From Cyanobium sp. NIES-981 (GTDB taxonomy: Bacteria; Cyanobacteriota; Cyanobacteriia; PCC-6307; Cyanobiaceae): a stretch of 64,000 nucleotides of DNA. The stretch's first letter is position 1, and each line of letters opens with the position of its first letter. The DNA lies in assembly GCA_945896675.1 (NCBI GenBank), contig CAMDEM010000008.1, positions 1 through 64,000 of the forward strand, given 5' to 3'. The translations under genes were made by a program, and so were the position numbers. The notes below the pieces were generated by a model that saw nothing but the letters and a program-made list of their open reading frames with translations, did no database searches and was not told the DNA's origin. This document shows, in pieces, positions 1-10,052 of this stretch.

Positions 1-81
1 CTCCGATGTGGCCGTGCTGTGGGGTGGGATTACCCAGTTGGGTTGATCTTGGATTCGGTCGGTCGCTGAGCTCCTAAAATC

Positions 82-110
82 CCCCCACCACGGAGTGGGG
101 GTCGATCTTT
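82..110 (+). terminator. Possible rho-independent terminator of an upstream gene
   Basis: A 7-bp GC hairpin (CCCCCAC at 82-88 pairing with GTGGGGG at 95-101, 6-nt loop) is followed by a T-rich stretch. It would end a plus-strand gene lying left of the window and insulate the large gene that starts at 180. The T tract is interrupted, so this is tentative. Confidence 0.35.
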
Positions 111-179
111 TGCTGTTTGCTGGGTCCCCACGTCGTTTTGCTTGAGACCCCTCTTTGGTCCGGTTGACCGCCTCTTTCC

Positions 180-3100
180 ATGGCTGACATCACTACCGGA
201 CCTGTCCTCCGCCAAAAAACCTTTTTGTGGTCGGGTGTAACTCCGACCTCCATTTCCCAGCTCAGCAGTGTCCAGCAGGGATTTGCGCTTGGCACGACCG
301 ATGGGCCCCAGGTCACATCCGCCCTGCTGTTGGCATTGCCTGATTGGTCGTCCCAGGCCTTACCCAACCCCTGGTTGCTGAGCGAGGCCTTGTTCCCAGG
401 TCTGGCTGTGGCCATGGGCGAGCCAGGCGCAGCCATCGATTTGGCTGGTACAGCCTTACGTGTTGATCGAGGCATCAATGGGGCGGTGGTGGCGCTGCAA
501 GCCCAGTCCGCCAACAATCCGTTGGCTGAGCACCAGGCCCTACTGCTGGGCCTCTCCGCACTGGATACCAGTCCCCAGATCAACTGGAGTTCCCTGCTGC
601 CCTCAGAGGACATCATCCAGCTGCTGCCATGGGACAGCTCGCCCTCTGCAGGGCTGGTGACAGTGGGCACCAGCCTGGCTGGCCAGGGGCCAATCACCAC
701 TGCCTACACCCTTGGCGCAGGCAGTGCCCCATCCCTCTCCAGCCAGTGGCGCTCGTACAACGCAGGCCCAACTGACATCAACGCCCAGGCAACGGATGCG
801 GCTGTGCTGACCCCTGCGACGGGCGGTACCACCCCAAGGCTGGTCCAGGTGGCCATGGTGCAGGCCACCACTACCACCGGTTTGGTGCCCAATGGTGGCC
901 AGGATGTGTTGATCACAGCCCTAGCGGCCGATGGCAGCCGCATCTGGGAAAAGCTGTTTGGCAATGCCTCTGCTGAGCAGGAGCCCCGTCTGGCCATTGG
1001 CTCTGACGGCAGCATCGTGGTGGGGGCCAGCTTGCGCGGCTCCTTTGGCCTCAATCCTGCTGCCGGAGCGCAAGATATCGGCCTGGCTAGCTACAACGGC
1101 GACGGCAGCTTGCGCTGGCAGAAGCTCCTCGGTGACAGCGGCGATCAGCTGCTCACAGATATCAGTATTGCCACTGATGGCACCGTGATGGTGCTGGGTC
1201 TCACCACGGGTTCGGGTGGCGGCCTCTACGGCCAGTCCCTGAAGGGGGATGGTACTGATTACGACAGTTTCCTCACGGCCTATTCCCCCCAGGGTGATCG
1301 CCTCTGGACCTATCAGTTCGGTTCTGCTGGCGAAGATCTGGCCCTTGCCATGGCCTGGATGCCCCGGGCCGATGGCAGCGCCAGTCCGGTCGACACCCTT
1401 GTGGTCGTAGGCAGTCAGGCCTTACCAACTGCTCCCGACCAGCCCCGTGCCTGGGTTGAGCTTCTCGAGGTGCAACCCACCAGCAAAGTGGCCCCAGCCC
1501 TGCTGCCACCCCGTCCTCCCACGATCAGTTGGAGCAACACTGACCTTGATCCGACGCTCAACTTGCCCCTGGCTGTCTTGAGCGGATCCGCAGCGACTGT
1601 TTCCAAGCTGCAACTTCAAGGCCTGAGTGAACCGGGTAGCACGGTTTTGGTGCGCACGTCCTTGGGCAGCGGTGTGACCACCACTCCTGCGGATCCGATC
1701 AGCGGCAGCTGGAGTCTGTTGCTTGAGCTTCCTCAGCTTGCGGCGGCCCAGCTGGGGCAGGGGTTTGTCGTTGTGGAGGCTCGCAATCCGCAGGGGCTTG
1801 TTTCCGATGCCACCGCCAACCCAGTGCTGTTTACAGGCACAGGCCTGCCTGGGGAGTTGCCCCAGGTGCTTCCCATCGATCCCGATGGTGCAAGTGGAGT
1901 GCTTCCCCCAGCCCTGCTGCAGCGGCAGATCACCCGCCTTGGCTCAGGACCGCTCACCAGCGCCGGTGAGCGTCTGTTGGTCGATTACAGCGGCACCCTG
2001 ACCAATGGAACGCCGTTCGATAGCTCGCTTAACCCAGGGCGCAGGCCCTTTGATCTCACGCTCGGTGCCGGCCGGGTGATCACTGGCTGGGATCTGGGGC
2101 TCCAGGGCCTGCCCATGGGTTCCCAGGTGCGGTTGGTGATTCCCCCTTCCCTGGCCTACGGGGATCGGGCCACGGGGACAATCCCAGCCGCCTCCACCTT
2201 GGTCTTTGATGTCGACCTGCGGGCCGATCTCAGCGTTCCGGAGGCGTTTCTGCGGGATGTGGTGTGGCCCAGCCTTTACGGTTCCAGTTACGACCAGACC
2301 AACAGCGCTCTGTTGCGCAGCAATGGCCAGGATCTGATCGGTCTCGCCCTGAGCTATGGCCCCGGCGATGGCAGCTCCAGCAATGATCTGCTGAGGATTC
2401 AGAGCGTTCAAGGCTTCCCCGCCGCTTACCCGCTGTTGGCCATGGGCGGCGTCGGCAACGACCAGCTCATCGGCCTGGGTCAACCCCTTCTGGCCTTTGG
2501 CGAACTTGGCAGCGACCAACTGAGCTCCGGGGATGCCACCTATGCCTACCTCGATGGGGGTGATGGTGATGACCGTTTCGAGTCGACGGCTCTGATCACC
2601 TGGGCGCGTGGTGGCAGCGGCACAGACAGCGTGACCCTGCCCTCCGGCGACTGGCGCCAATTGGATAGCGGAACCGTCGCTGGTGAGCCATGGCGGGAGC
2701 TTGGTCGCTTTGATGCCAGCGGCAGCCTGGTTCAGCTGCTTGATCTGCAGTCGGTTGAACAACTCCAACGCAGCCGTTGGAGCGCCACCGCCAGTTCCAC
2801 CGCCACCGACGAACTGGGTTCGGTGCTGCCGATGGCTGATGGGGGCAGCGTGGTCGGCGGCATCCGCAACGCCCAGGCCTTGGTGCAACGGCGCGGTGCT
2901 GCTGGGGAGGTGATCTGGCAGCAGGAGCTGGGCGGCAATGGCAGTGACCAGGCCTCCGCCCTGCTTGACCTGGGTAGCACCGTGGTGGTGGTGGGTTCAA
3001 GTGCCAGTGCTGCAGCTAGTGCTGCAAGCGGTGGTTTTGCCCCAGGCAGCAGCAATCCCACGCTCCAAGGTCTGGCGGCGGGTGAGACCCGTGGCTGGAT

Positions 3101-5804
3101 GGCCTTCCTTGACAGTGCCACAGGAGCTGTTAAGCAGCAATTTCTGCTCGATGGCCCTGGCGCTGCAACCATCAGCGCCTCGCTCCGCCTTGCGGATGGT
3201 TCCCTGCTCTTGGCCGGAACCGCATCCGACAGAGACCTCGCAACCCGACCCCCTGGTGAAAAAGCGCGCCTGCGTCTGTTTGATCCAGCTGGAACCCCAT
3301 TGGCCAGCCTTGATTTGGCTCCAGGTGCCAATGAGGATCCCTTCTGGCTGAAGCTGAGTTCAGATCTCAGTCGAGCCTGGTTGAGCACAGCCCCATTGGC
3401 AAATGCCCAACGCATTGAAGATCTGGCCCAGGCCCCTGATCGCGACATCTGGGTCTTGGGGGAATCCAGTGGCACCAAAAACGGATCTATTGAACCAAGC
3501 GACTTGATGCTCTGGCGGCTTGATGCCGACAGTCTCAGCGTGAAGTCCAGCCAGCGCTTCGGCAGCGCTACGGCAGACATCGCCCGTGATCTGCAGTTGA
3601 TTGGCAGCGATCTTTGGCTGGTTGGATCCGCAGGGGCTCCCCTGGATCACTGGCTGAGCAGCGGTGCCGACCCAGCCGCCACCGCCAGTTTGGATCTGGC
3701 AGGCGTTAGCCGCACGGGCAGCAGCGCCGGTAGCGATGACGCCGTAATGGCTCGCATCAACACCGCCACTGGCCTACCGCTGAGCTGGCAGGTTCTGCCA
3801 GGCAGCGCCCTGTTTGAACAGGCGGTGGCTGTCATGCCTTGGTCCACCGCTGGCCCTGGTGCCGTTTCGGACTCGCTGCTTGTGGTCGTGAATGGCGAAG
3901 CCAATGGGGCCTCCTACAGCGGCGGCTATGACCAGAAGATCCTGCAGCTGAATCTCCAAGGCACCTTGCAATCTTCTCAGTCGCTCGCGAGCACGGCCAG
4001 CGACCTGGTGGTGGATGCGGCAGCGGCAGGCTCCCAGCTGTTGCTTGCCGGCCGAGCGATTGGCAGCGTCGATGGCCAGACCACCCAGTCCATCGATGGG
4101 TATGTGCGGGCGTTGAGGCCGTTTGACGCCCCAGCGGGTTCGGCTGTCACGGTGGTAGAGCTTCAGATGGCTGCCAGCTCCCTTGCCGCCCTCGATGGGG
4201 CCACCAATGGTTTGGTGGATGCCAGTGCGGTGACAACGCTGACGGGCAGTGCCGCTGATGTGAAGGCGGTGTACGCGGCACCTGCAGTTGAGATCACGGG
4301 GCTGGGCAATGAAGCGGTGACGCTGGGCGGCACTGGTGGATTGGCTGCTGACCTGAAGGCGATCAATACGGCGACGAGCGGCCTGATCAATGCGACGAGC
4401 GTTGAGACGATTACGGGCAATGCCGCTGATGTGAAGGCGGTGTATGCGGCACCTGCGGTTGAGATCACGGGGCTGGGCAATGAAGCGGTGATCGTTACCG
4501 ACGCCACGGTGTCCGCCTCGGATCTCTTGCTGCTGGATGAGAGAACCAGCGGTGGGATCTCGGCGGCGGGCGTGACAGCGCTGACGGGCACTGCTCTTGA
4601 ACGGAACCGTGTGTTCCATTCCGCTGGGATTTCTATCGGCCTGAGGGATGACCAAACCCCTGCCCTAGCCCAGCTGGTGGCTCTGCCCGCCGATGGCACC
4701 TATGGCCCCGGTCGGTCGATGACCTTTCAGCTGGCTTTTGATGAACCTCTGAAGGTCTCAGGCGTTCCGGTCTTGCCGCTGTCGAATGGGTTGAAAGCGA
4801 GTTACGACCCTGGGCGTTCCACCCCTGGCCAGGGCCTCCTCGCCTTCAGCTACACACCCCAAAACGGCGACCAGTCCACCGACCTGTTGATTGCGGCTGG
4901 TGCGTCGTTGGCCTTGCCGTTAGGGGCCGCAATCACCGATCAGGCAGGCAATGCTGCTCCTTTGATGGTGCCTGGCTTTGATGCTTCCGTGGCAGTGGAT
5001 GCGGTGGCACCGCAACTGCAACAGCTCACTGCGCCAGGGGGAACGTACGGGCCCAATCGAACCCTGCGCCTGAGCCTGCAATTCAATGAGCCGGTGGGTT
5101 GGCAGGCAGATAGCCCTGGTTCAGTTCCGGTGCTCCAGCTCTCCCAGGGGCTCAACGCCGCTTGGATCGCTCCCGCCAATGCCTCGTCACAGCCTAGTAG
5201 CATCCAGAGTTTTGACCTGCTCACCGGCAATAGTCCCCCGGATGTGGCGCTTTTGCAGGTGCTCGGGCTGGCTGGACAGGGCCATTTCATGGATGGGGTG
5301 GGCAATCCGTTGGTCGCTCCCCAGGCCAGTAGCTGGGCCTTGCCCCAGGCCATTCGGATCACTCCCGTATCCAGCTGGACCCTGGATGTGGATCGTGATG
5401 GCAAGGTGACCGCCCTCGGCGATGGCTTGATGGTGATCCGCAAGTTGTTTGGCTCCACTTTCTCGGGAGATGCCCTCACGGCCAAGGCGATCTCATCAAC
5501 AGCCACCCGCAGCACTGCCGACATCCACACCTACATCCAGGAGGGGTTCGATCAGGGGCTGTTGGACATTGATAGAGATGGGCGTACAACAGCTCTTGGG
5601 GACGGTCTGATGCTGATTCGTCAGCTATTTGGCAGCAGCTTCAGCGGTGATGCCTTGATCAACAAGGCCATTAGCGCCAGCTCAACCCTGATCCCCCAGG
5701 GGCAGACCCTTAGCAGCCTGGATCCAGCAGGTCGAATGGCCTTGGCAGATCAGGTGCGCGGGGTGATCTCCGAGTTGATGCCAGCTAGTTCCTCGACAAT
5801 CTGA
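180..5804 (+). CDS. Giant secreted-type protein: beta-propeller-like repeats, FKBP domain, dockerin-like C-terminus
   Basis: A protein of 1874 aa, probably exported and surface or extracellular. Residues about 200-430 and 860-1330 contain repeated segments of the type G-x-D-x-x-x-x-x-Y/L-x-x-x-G-x-x-x-W with G-S-x-x-D, which resembles SBBP beta-propeller repeats. Residues about 580-680 form a recognisable FKBP-type peptidyl-prolyl isomerase domain (VDYSGTLTNGTPFDSS, GWDLGLQGLPMGSQ, PPSLAYGDRATG). Residues about 1330-1460 hold a near-duplicated 57-residue repeat. The last 150 residues carry two dockerin/EF-hand-like units (DVDRDGKVTALGDGL and DIDRDGRTTALGDGL). There is no Sec signal peptide, so type I or another leaderless export is inferred, but no exporter is encoded here. 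The ATG at 180 has no competing nearby start. The gene forms a block with the 1265-aa protein downstream. The overall function is unknown; adhesin or S-layer-like roles are guesses. Confidence 0.85.
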   Translation: MADITTGPVLRQKTFLWSGVTPTSISQLSSVQQGFALGTTDGPQVTSALLLALPDWSSQALPNPWLLSEALFPGLAVAMGEPGAAIDLAGTALRVDRGINGAVVALQAQSANNPLAEHQALLLGLSALDTSPQINWSSLLPSEDIIQLLPWDSSPSAGLVTVGTSLAGQGPITTAYTLGAGSAPSLSSQWRSYNAGPTDINAQATDAAVLTPATGGTTPRLVQVAMVQATTTTGLVPNGGQDVLITALAADGSRIWEKLFGNASAEQEPRLAIGSDGSIVVGASLRGSFGLNPAAGAQDIGLASYNGDGSLRWQKLLGDSGDQLLTDISIATDGTVMVLGLTTGSGGGLYGQSLKGDGTDYDSFLTAYSPQGDRLWTYQFGSAGEDLALAMAWMPRADGSASPVDTLVVVGSQALPTAPDQPRAWVELLEVQPTSKVAPALLPPRPPTISWSNTDLDPTLNLPLAVLSGSAATVSKLQLQGLSEPGSTVLVRTSLGSGVTTTPADPISGSWSLLLELPQLAAAQLGQGFVVVEARNPQGLVSDATANPVLFTGTGLPGELPQVLPIDPDGASGVLPPALLQRQITRLGSGPLTSAGERLLVDYSGTLTNGTPFDSSLNPGRRPFDLTLGAGRVITGWDLGLQGLPMGSQVRLVIPPSLAYGDRATGTIPAASTLVFDVDLRADLSVPEAFLRDVVWPSLYGSSYDQTNSALLRSNGQDLIGLALSYGPGDGSSSNDLLRIQSVQGFPAAYPLLAMGGVGNDQLIGLGQPLLAFGELGSDQLSSGDATYAYLDGGDGDDRFESTALITWARGGSGTDSVTLPSGDWRQLDSGTVAGEPWRELGRFDASGSLVQLLDLQSVEQLQRSRWSATASSTATDELGSVLPMADGGSVVGGIRNAQALVQRRGAAGEVIWQQELGGNGSDQASALLDLGSTVVVVGSSASAAASAASGGFAPGSSNPTLQGLAAGETRGWMAFLDSATGAVKQQFLLDGPGAATISASLRLADGSLLLAGTASDRDLATRPPGEKARLRLFDPAGTPLASLDLAPGANEDPFWLKLSSDLSRAWLSTAPLANAQRIEDLAQAPDRDIWVLGESSGTKNGSIEPSDLMLWRLDADSLSVKSSQRFGSATADIARDLQLIGSDLWLVGSAGAPLDHWLSSGADPAATASLDLAGVSRTGSSAGSDDAVMARINTATGLPLSWQVLPGSALFEQAVAVMPWSTAGPGAVSDSLLVVVNGEANGASYSGGYDQKILQLNLQGTLQSSQSLASTASDLVVDAAAAGSQLLLAGRAIGSVDGQTTQSIDGYVRALRPFDAPAGSAVTVVELQMAASSLAALDGATNGLVDASAVTTLTGSAADVKAVYAAPAVEITGLGNEAVTLGGTGGLAADLKAINTATSGLINATSVETITGNAADVKAVYAAPAVEITGLGNEAVIVTDATVSASDLLLLDERTSGGISAAGVTALTGTALERNRVFHSAGISIGLRDDQTPALAQLVALPADGTYGPGRSMTFQLAFDEPLKVSGVPVLPLSNGLKASYDPGRSTPGQGLLAFSYTPQNGDQSTDLLIAAGASLALPLGAAITDQAGNAAPLMVPGFDASVAVDAVAPQLQQLTAPGGTYGPNRTLRLSLQFNEPVGWQADSPGSVPVLQLSQGLNAAWIAPANASSQPSSIQSFDLLTGNSPPDVALLQVLGLAGQGHFMDGVGNPLVAPQASSWALPQAIRITPVSSWTLDVDRDGKVTALGDGLMVIRKLFGSTFSGDALTAKAISSTATRSTADIHTYIQEGFDQGLLDIDRDGRTTALGDGLMLIRQLFGSSFSGDALINKAISASSTLIPQGQTLSSLDPAGRMALADQVRGVISELMPASSSTI
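4251..4491 (+). repeat. Recent internal tandem duplication in the giant gene
   Basis: A stretch of about 70 bp beginning GCCGCTGATGTGAAGGCGGT at 4251 recurs at 4422 with only a couple of silent-looking changes. The offset of 171 bp keeps the reading frame (57 codons). The flanking parts of the unit are more diverged. The high DNA identity points to recent duplication or gene conversion within the coding sequence. Confidence 0.85.
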
Positions 5805-5921
5805 TCAGGGCTGCCCATGTGGGTAGTGGTGGGTGATAACAGCGATTTTGCCCCAGTTCAGGAGGGGCTTTGAGGCGAAATCCGCTAAGATGGGTGGAAG
5901 TGCGCTAACGAGATTCCCGCA

Positions 5922-8900
5922 ATGCCAACGGCTGCTCAGTTGCTTCAGGCTACCTATCCCCAGCAGCTGCTTGAAATCAAGCCTGTCTCCACCTCTGGCG
6001 GTATCACCACCTTCCAGGTGATTTATGGCGGCACACCACTTCCAGCTGTTAATGAAACCAGTGGCATTTCATTCCAGGTTAAGCCGTTAATCGCGGGGCT
6101 TCAGCCGGTCTTAACCAACACCTCGGCCTACTCGGGACTGTATCCACTTGGATTGCCCACGATTAGCAAATTATCAGACAATAAATATCAAATTAGTGCT
6201 TCGGCGGCAAGTTTTACGGGCGTTTTCCCTAGCCTGGCCTCCTTGCCTGCCCCAATTCTTGAGTTTTCTCTACCCTCTTCCTCGGTTCCGATTGATTTGG
6301 ACGTCCTTGAGGGGGATGTTGGGTATGCACAGGCTGTTGAATATTCTGATTCTTCCGCGTACCCATCTTACACAGATGTTACCGCTACAGGAGCCACTTT
6401 CGCTAATGCGATTGGTGGGACGTCTGACACTGTCGACTATGTCTCATTCACTGTTTCTAACGGTCAGGTTTTTGATGCGCTCCGGCTTCAGGATTATTCT
6501 GGCGGGGCTATTGGTGGCACCTATGCACTCTTCACTGGCAGTTCCTTTGATGCAGCCTTAAATACTGAAGCTAAGCTTCTTGCCAGCCCAAGCGTTTTGG
6601 CTTACGGCAAAATCGGCACATCTGGAGACCCAGGAGTCGTCGGCATTGGCGAGAATGCACTGGTCGATGGCCTCAAGTCCAGCGGCCCCATCACAGGCTT
6701 GTCGCCGGGTGAATACACCCTCAAAATCGAAAATGCTGGTACAGCATCTGCCTACCAGCTTGCTCTTCAGAAGCAAATAGCTATCTCTGGAGTGCCAGAA
6801 ACGTTCCTGGGGAACGAGGATCAGCCCCTGGCAGCTGTCCTGTTGCCTACAAAAACAGACTCGAACGTTGCATTTACATGGAATGCAATTGGATTGCCCC
6901 AAGGTTTATCTCTGGCGACCACAGGTGGCCAAGCCTCAATTTCTGGCCAACTTGGTGAGAATCTCAATGGCTCATACCCGTTTACTCTTAAGGCCACGAC
7001 TAACGATGGCACCGGGAATTCAAGGTCCTATACCCGCTCTATTGTGGTCGCGGCGGTGAATGACGTACCAACGCTGACGACGGTTGGGACGATTGCAGGA
7101 GGAGTGGAGGATGTCTTTAAAGAGATCAGCTATGCGGATCTATTGGGAGTAGCAAATGAAGCAGATGTTGATAATAGTAATCTGAGTTTCCTTGTGCAGG
7201 GAGTGAGCAGCGGAACGCTGCAGAAGTGGGATGCAGGGGCTGGCGCCTGGTCGGCAGTAGTAGCTGGGACCACGCTGATTTCCAGTGGAGAGAAGGTGCA
7301 GTGGAAGGGTGCGGCGGATGCGAATGGAGAGCTGAATGCGTTTACGGTGCGTGCGTGGGATGGCTCTGCGGCATCTGCTGCTGATGTGCAGGTGAAGGTG
7401 AATACGGCGGCGGTGAATGATGTACCCCGGCTGTCACCCCCGCAGTCTTTTTCAATTCTTGAGAACAAACCTTTCTCGACATCCTTCTCGGTCTTTAATC
7501 CTGATGATTCAGAGCCAGTTTTCTTTGCCTTGGAGGGCAAGGATGCAAATGCGTTCTCAATCACTCAAGCTGGCGAGCTATCACTTAGGAGGAATGCTGA
7601 CTTTGAAACGCAAACTAGCTATGACCTAACGATCAGGGCAACCGATCAAAATCCAGCAGCATTGTCGTCGACTACATCCTTATCCCTTGCAGTGCGCGAT
7701 CAACCCGACCAATCATTAATCATTACGCCAGCTTCCCTGGCCTTTATCCCAACAATCGATACCAGCATCACTCTTAATGCTGTTTACAGTCAAGATTTAC
7801 CTCTTGAAGGTGGCAATGCTCCTGGCAGTTTCTCTGCGACGATTGCTTACGACGGAGCCTCTCTTGATTTCCTCCCCGCTGCTTTAACTCAGCCTGGAGT
7901 CACGATCACGAACAGTGATCAAGGGGAAACTGGTCTAAGCTCTTTGACGCTCTCTTCATCTAATCCGGCGCAGCAAGCAACTTTTAGGCTGGATTTTAAC
8001 GTAACCCCTCGAGCTCTGGGTCCATTTAATTTCAGCTGGAATCTGGTTGGCTCTTCCGAATATGAAAAGCAAACAAATTCTCCTGTATTGATTTCTCCAG
8101 ATGCCAATGCTTTCATTAGACAGGGAGCCTTGGATCTGTCTCCTTTCGGCAGTCCCCTGCGTGTCGACACCCAGGGCCAAAAAGTGCTGCTGTTGGATCG
8201 CCCCACTGTTGCGCTGCCATACTCGACACCAATCACCTCGTTGCTAGCCACTGCGCAAGCGGATGAGCTGATCATTTCTGACTCCCTCGTTTTCAATGCC
8301 GGAGCAGGCGATGACAGTATCGATCTCAAGCCACTTTCCCTCCTCAATGGCAACTTTGATGTTGCAGGTCGGCTAGGTGCCGGACGGGATTCACTGCTGC
8401 TACCTGGTTCGGCACCCAAAAATCCCGGTTCCAGAATTCAGGTCAATGACTTTGAGCTTGGCTTTGACAAACTTCAATTGACCAATGGCCAGGTCGTTAG
8501 TCGCCGTAGTGAAGTTCTCGCCTTGGCTGCAGATAGCATGGGTGCTCTCAATCAGTCCTCAGTTCAATTGCGCTTTGCAGCGATTGCATCAGACCTCGAT
8601 CCTGGCCTTAAAGCACTCATCAGTGGTCAGGGTTCGGTTATCCCATCGTCCATAGCGTTGGATCCTGGTAGCCAGGGTAAGTCCCTTAAGGTCACACTTG
8701 GCTCTGCTGCAGGTCAGTCAGGAAATGGATCCGGTTTTGCTATGGCTGGGCAGGCTCCTCCCTCTGGCTATACCTGGACCCTGTCGGCCGACAAACGGAC
8801 AGCAACGCTTTCGCTACCACAAACTTTCTCCGTCAGTTCAGATATTCCCCTCCTGCGTGCTGCCGTCGCCAGCTTGACTGCAACTTCGTCTGCTTTGGCT

Positions 8901-9719
8901 GAAGGGTCCCTGCGGGTTGAATGGCTGGATTCAGCCAATGCAGTGCTGGCTTCGACCACGTCTGCCTTGCAGATCACGCCGCTGTCACCATCGAGTGTCC
9001 AGTCTGTTATCGATTTTGCAGGAACATCGCCTGTAAAGCTTGAGATTCAAGCCCTTCCCGCCTCCTCCCCAGTGCCCCTCCAGATCAAGGGGTCAAGTGG
9101 CGGTGATTCAATCACCCTTCTGTCCAGTTCCCTCGATCAGCGCACAGACAAGGCTTTTGGTGGTTTTGGAGATGACCTTCTGATCGCCGGTGACGGCGAT
9201 CGCTTGGTTGGTGGTGTTGGCAACGACACCATAATTGCCCGTCTTGGTTTTGGTTCTACCCAGCTCACCGGTAACTCCGGGAATGACCTGTTGATCGGTG
9301 GCCAAAACGATGCTTTGGTTGCTGGTGCAGGTGATGACATCCTTGTGGTTCGTGGATTGGGCAACAGGCTTTCTGGTGGTGTCGGTTCGGATATTTTTGT
9401 TCTTGCTGATGCTGAATTTGGGAGGTTTAGCGCTGCAATTGCTCCTAACCGCATCCTTGATTTCAGCAGCGACGACAAGATCGCCTTCAACGTACCCGGT
9501 TTGCAACGTTCTGATATCAGCTTGGTTGAAGCTGCTGGTGGGGTCAAGGTCCAATTGAATGCTTCTTGGGCAGACCGTTTGGGGGCATCAGATCTTGCCA
9601 TGATTCAGGGGGCCAAGCTTGCCACAATCAATTCGTCTCAGCTACTGTTTAACGCTGTAGAAACCAGGATTGATTCAACGATTCTTTCAAGGGTAGATGT
9701 GGCGGATCAGTCTTCCTGA
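5922..9719 (+). CDS. Large adhesin-like protein with cadherin-like and RTX-like repeats
   Basis: A protein of 1265 aa, probably extracellular. Residues 125-290 contain a pre-peptidase-like segment ending in a GEYTLKIENAG-type strand. Residues about 290-375 look like an Ig/cadherin-like putative fold. Residues about 377-495 form a cassette flanked by AAVNDVP motifs. Residues about 510-590 are cadherin-like (ILENKPFS, FSITQAGELSL, DFETQTSYDLTIRATDQNP). Residues about 1055-1200 hold degenerate hemolysin-type calcium-binding nonapeptides (FGGFGDDLLIAGDGD, GGVGNDTI, GGVGSDIFVL) followed by an RILDFSSDDKI element, a common end of type I-secreted proteins. There is no Sec signal peptide. Local base composition is lower in GC than the neighbouring housekeeping genes. 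The ATG at 5922 is taken as start. It follows the 1874-aa gene by 117 nt and may work with it at the cell surface. Confidence 0.85.
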   Translation: MPTAAQLLQATYPQQLLEIKPVSTSGGITTFQVIYGGTPLPAVNETSGISFQVKPLIAGLQPVLTNTSAYSGLYPLGLPTISKLSDNKYQISASAASFTGVFPSLASLPAPILEFSLPSSSVPIDLDVLEGDVGYAQAVEYSDSSAYPSYTDVTATGATFANAIGGTSDTVDYVSFTVSNGQVFDALRLQDYSGGAIGGTYALFTGSSFDAALNTEAKLLASPSVLAYGKIGTSGDPGVVGIGENALVDGLKSSGPITGLSPGEYTLKIENAGTASAYQLALQKQIAISGVPETFLGNEDQPLAAVLLPTKTDSNVAFTWNAIGLPQGLSLATTGGQASISGQLGENLNGSYPFTLKATTNDGTGNSRSYTRSIVVAAVNDVPTLTTVGTIAGGVEDVFKEISYADLLGVANEADVDNSNLSFLVQGVSSGTLQKWDAGAGAWSAVVAGTTLISSGEKVQWKGAADANGELNAFTVRAWDGSAASAADVQVKVNTAAVNDVPRLSPPQSFSILENKPFSTSFSVFNPDDSEPVFFALEGKDANAFSITQAGELSLRRNADFETQTSYDLTIRATDQNPAALSSTTSLSLAVRDQPDQSLIITPASLAFIPTIDTSITLNAVYSQDLPLEGGNAPGSFSATIAYDGASLDFLPAALTQPGVTITNSDQGETGLSSLTLSSSNPAQQATFRLDFNVTPRALGPFNFSWNLVGSSEYEKQTNSPVLISPDANAFIRQGALDLSPFGSPLRVDTQGQKVLLLDRPTVALPYSTPITSLLATAQADELIISDSLVFNAGAGDDSIDLKPLSLLNGNFDVAGRLGAGRDSLLLPGSAPKNPGSRIQVNDFELGFDKLQLTNGQVVSRRSEVLALAADSMGALNQSSVQLRFAAIASDLDPGLKALISGQGSVIPSSIALDPGSQGKSLKVTLGSAAGQSGNGSGFAMAGQAPPSGYTWTLSADKRTATLSLPQTFSVSSDIPLLRAAVASLTATSSALAEGSLRVEWLDSANAVLASTTSALQITPLSPSSVQSVIDFAGTSPVKLEIQALPASSPVPLQIKGSSGGDSITLLSSSLDQRTDKAFGGFGDDLLIAGDGDRLVGGVGNDTIIARLGFGSTQLTGNSGNDLLIGGQNDALVAGAGDDILVVRGLGNRLSGGVGSDIFVLADAEFGRFSAAIAPNRILDFSSDDKIAFNVPGLQRSDISLVEAAGGVKVQLNASWADRLGASDLAMIQGAKLATINSSQLLFNAVETRIDSTILSRVDVADQSS
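7050..7426 (+). repeat. Domain cassette bounded by direct repeats
   Basis: The 20-nt sequence GCGGCGGTGAATGAyGTACC occurs at 7050-7069 and again at 7407-7426, an offset of 357 bp (119 codons). The enclosed segment encodes one beta-sandwich-type domain. Its rather different codon use (many A/T-ending codons) suggests insertion or duplication of a modular domain by recombination between the short repeats. Confidence 0.7.
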
Positions 9720-9773
9720 TTTTCTGGTTGATTATTTTCGTTATTGCTTAATCTATTTTCTTTCTCCCCTACC

Positions 9774-10052
9774 ATGGCTGACCTCCAACCCCAGGCGGAC
9801 CAACAGGCCTCATCAAACGCCCCTTTTGATGCCTTGAATGATGACAGTATTGTTAAGCTGAATGAGAGCGAATACCGCTATGGCGATCTCAGTGATCAGG
9901 CCAAGCAATTGATTGCAGCTCTTCAGGCTTCCGAGCAGCAGGTTCAGAACGTGCGCAACCAACTTGGTCTCATGGATGTGGGGCGTCGTGCCTTGGCGGC
10001 ACAATTGCGCGTGGCTATTGAAAATCCCGAGGCGCTGGCTCAGCAAGAATAG
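9774..10052 (+). CDS. Small conserved protein, DUF6447-like
   Basis: A 92-aa soluble, acidic protein of unknown function. After a polar 25-residue tail the conserved core reads VKLNESEYRYGDLSDQAKQL, then a helical, coiled-coil-like segment to the end. This resembles the DUF6447 family found in picocyanobacteria near large secreted proteins. The ATG at 9774 is preferred over a TTG ten codons upstream because the family starts close to the core. It lies 54 nt after the 1265-aa adhesin-like gene and may be co-transcribed. Family assignment rests on recall of the motif and is moderate. Confidence 0.7.
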   Translation: MADLQPQADQQASSNAPFDALNDDSIVKLNESEYRYGDLSDQAKQLIAALQASEQQVQNVRNQLGLMDVGRRALAAQLRVAIENPEALAQQE

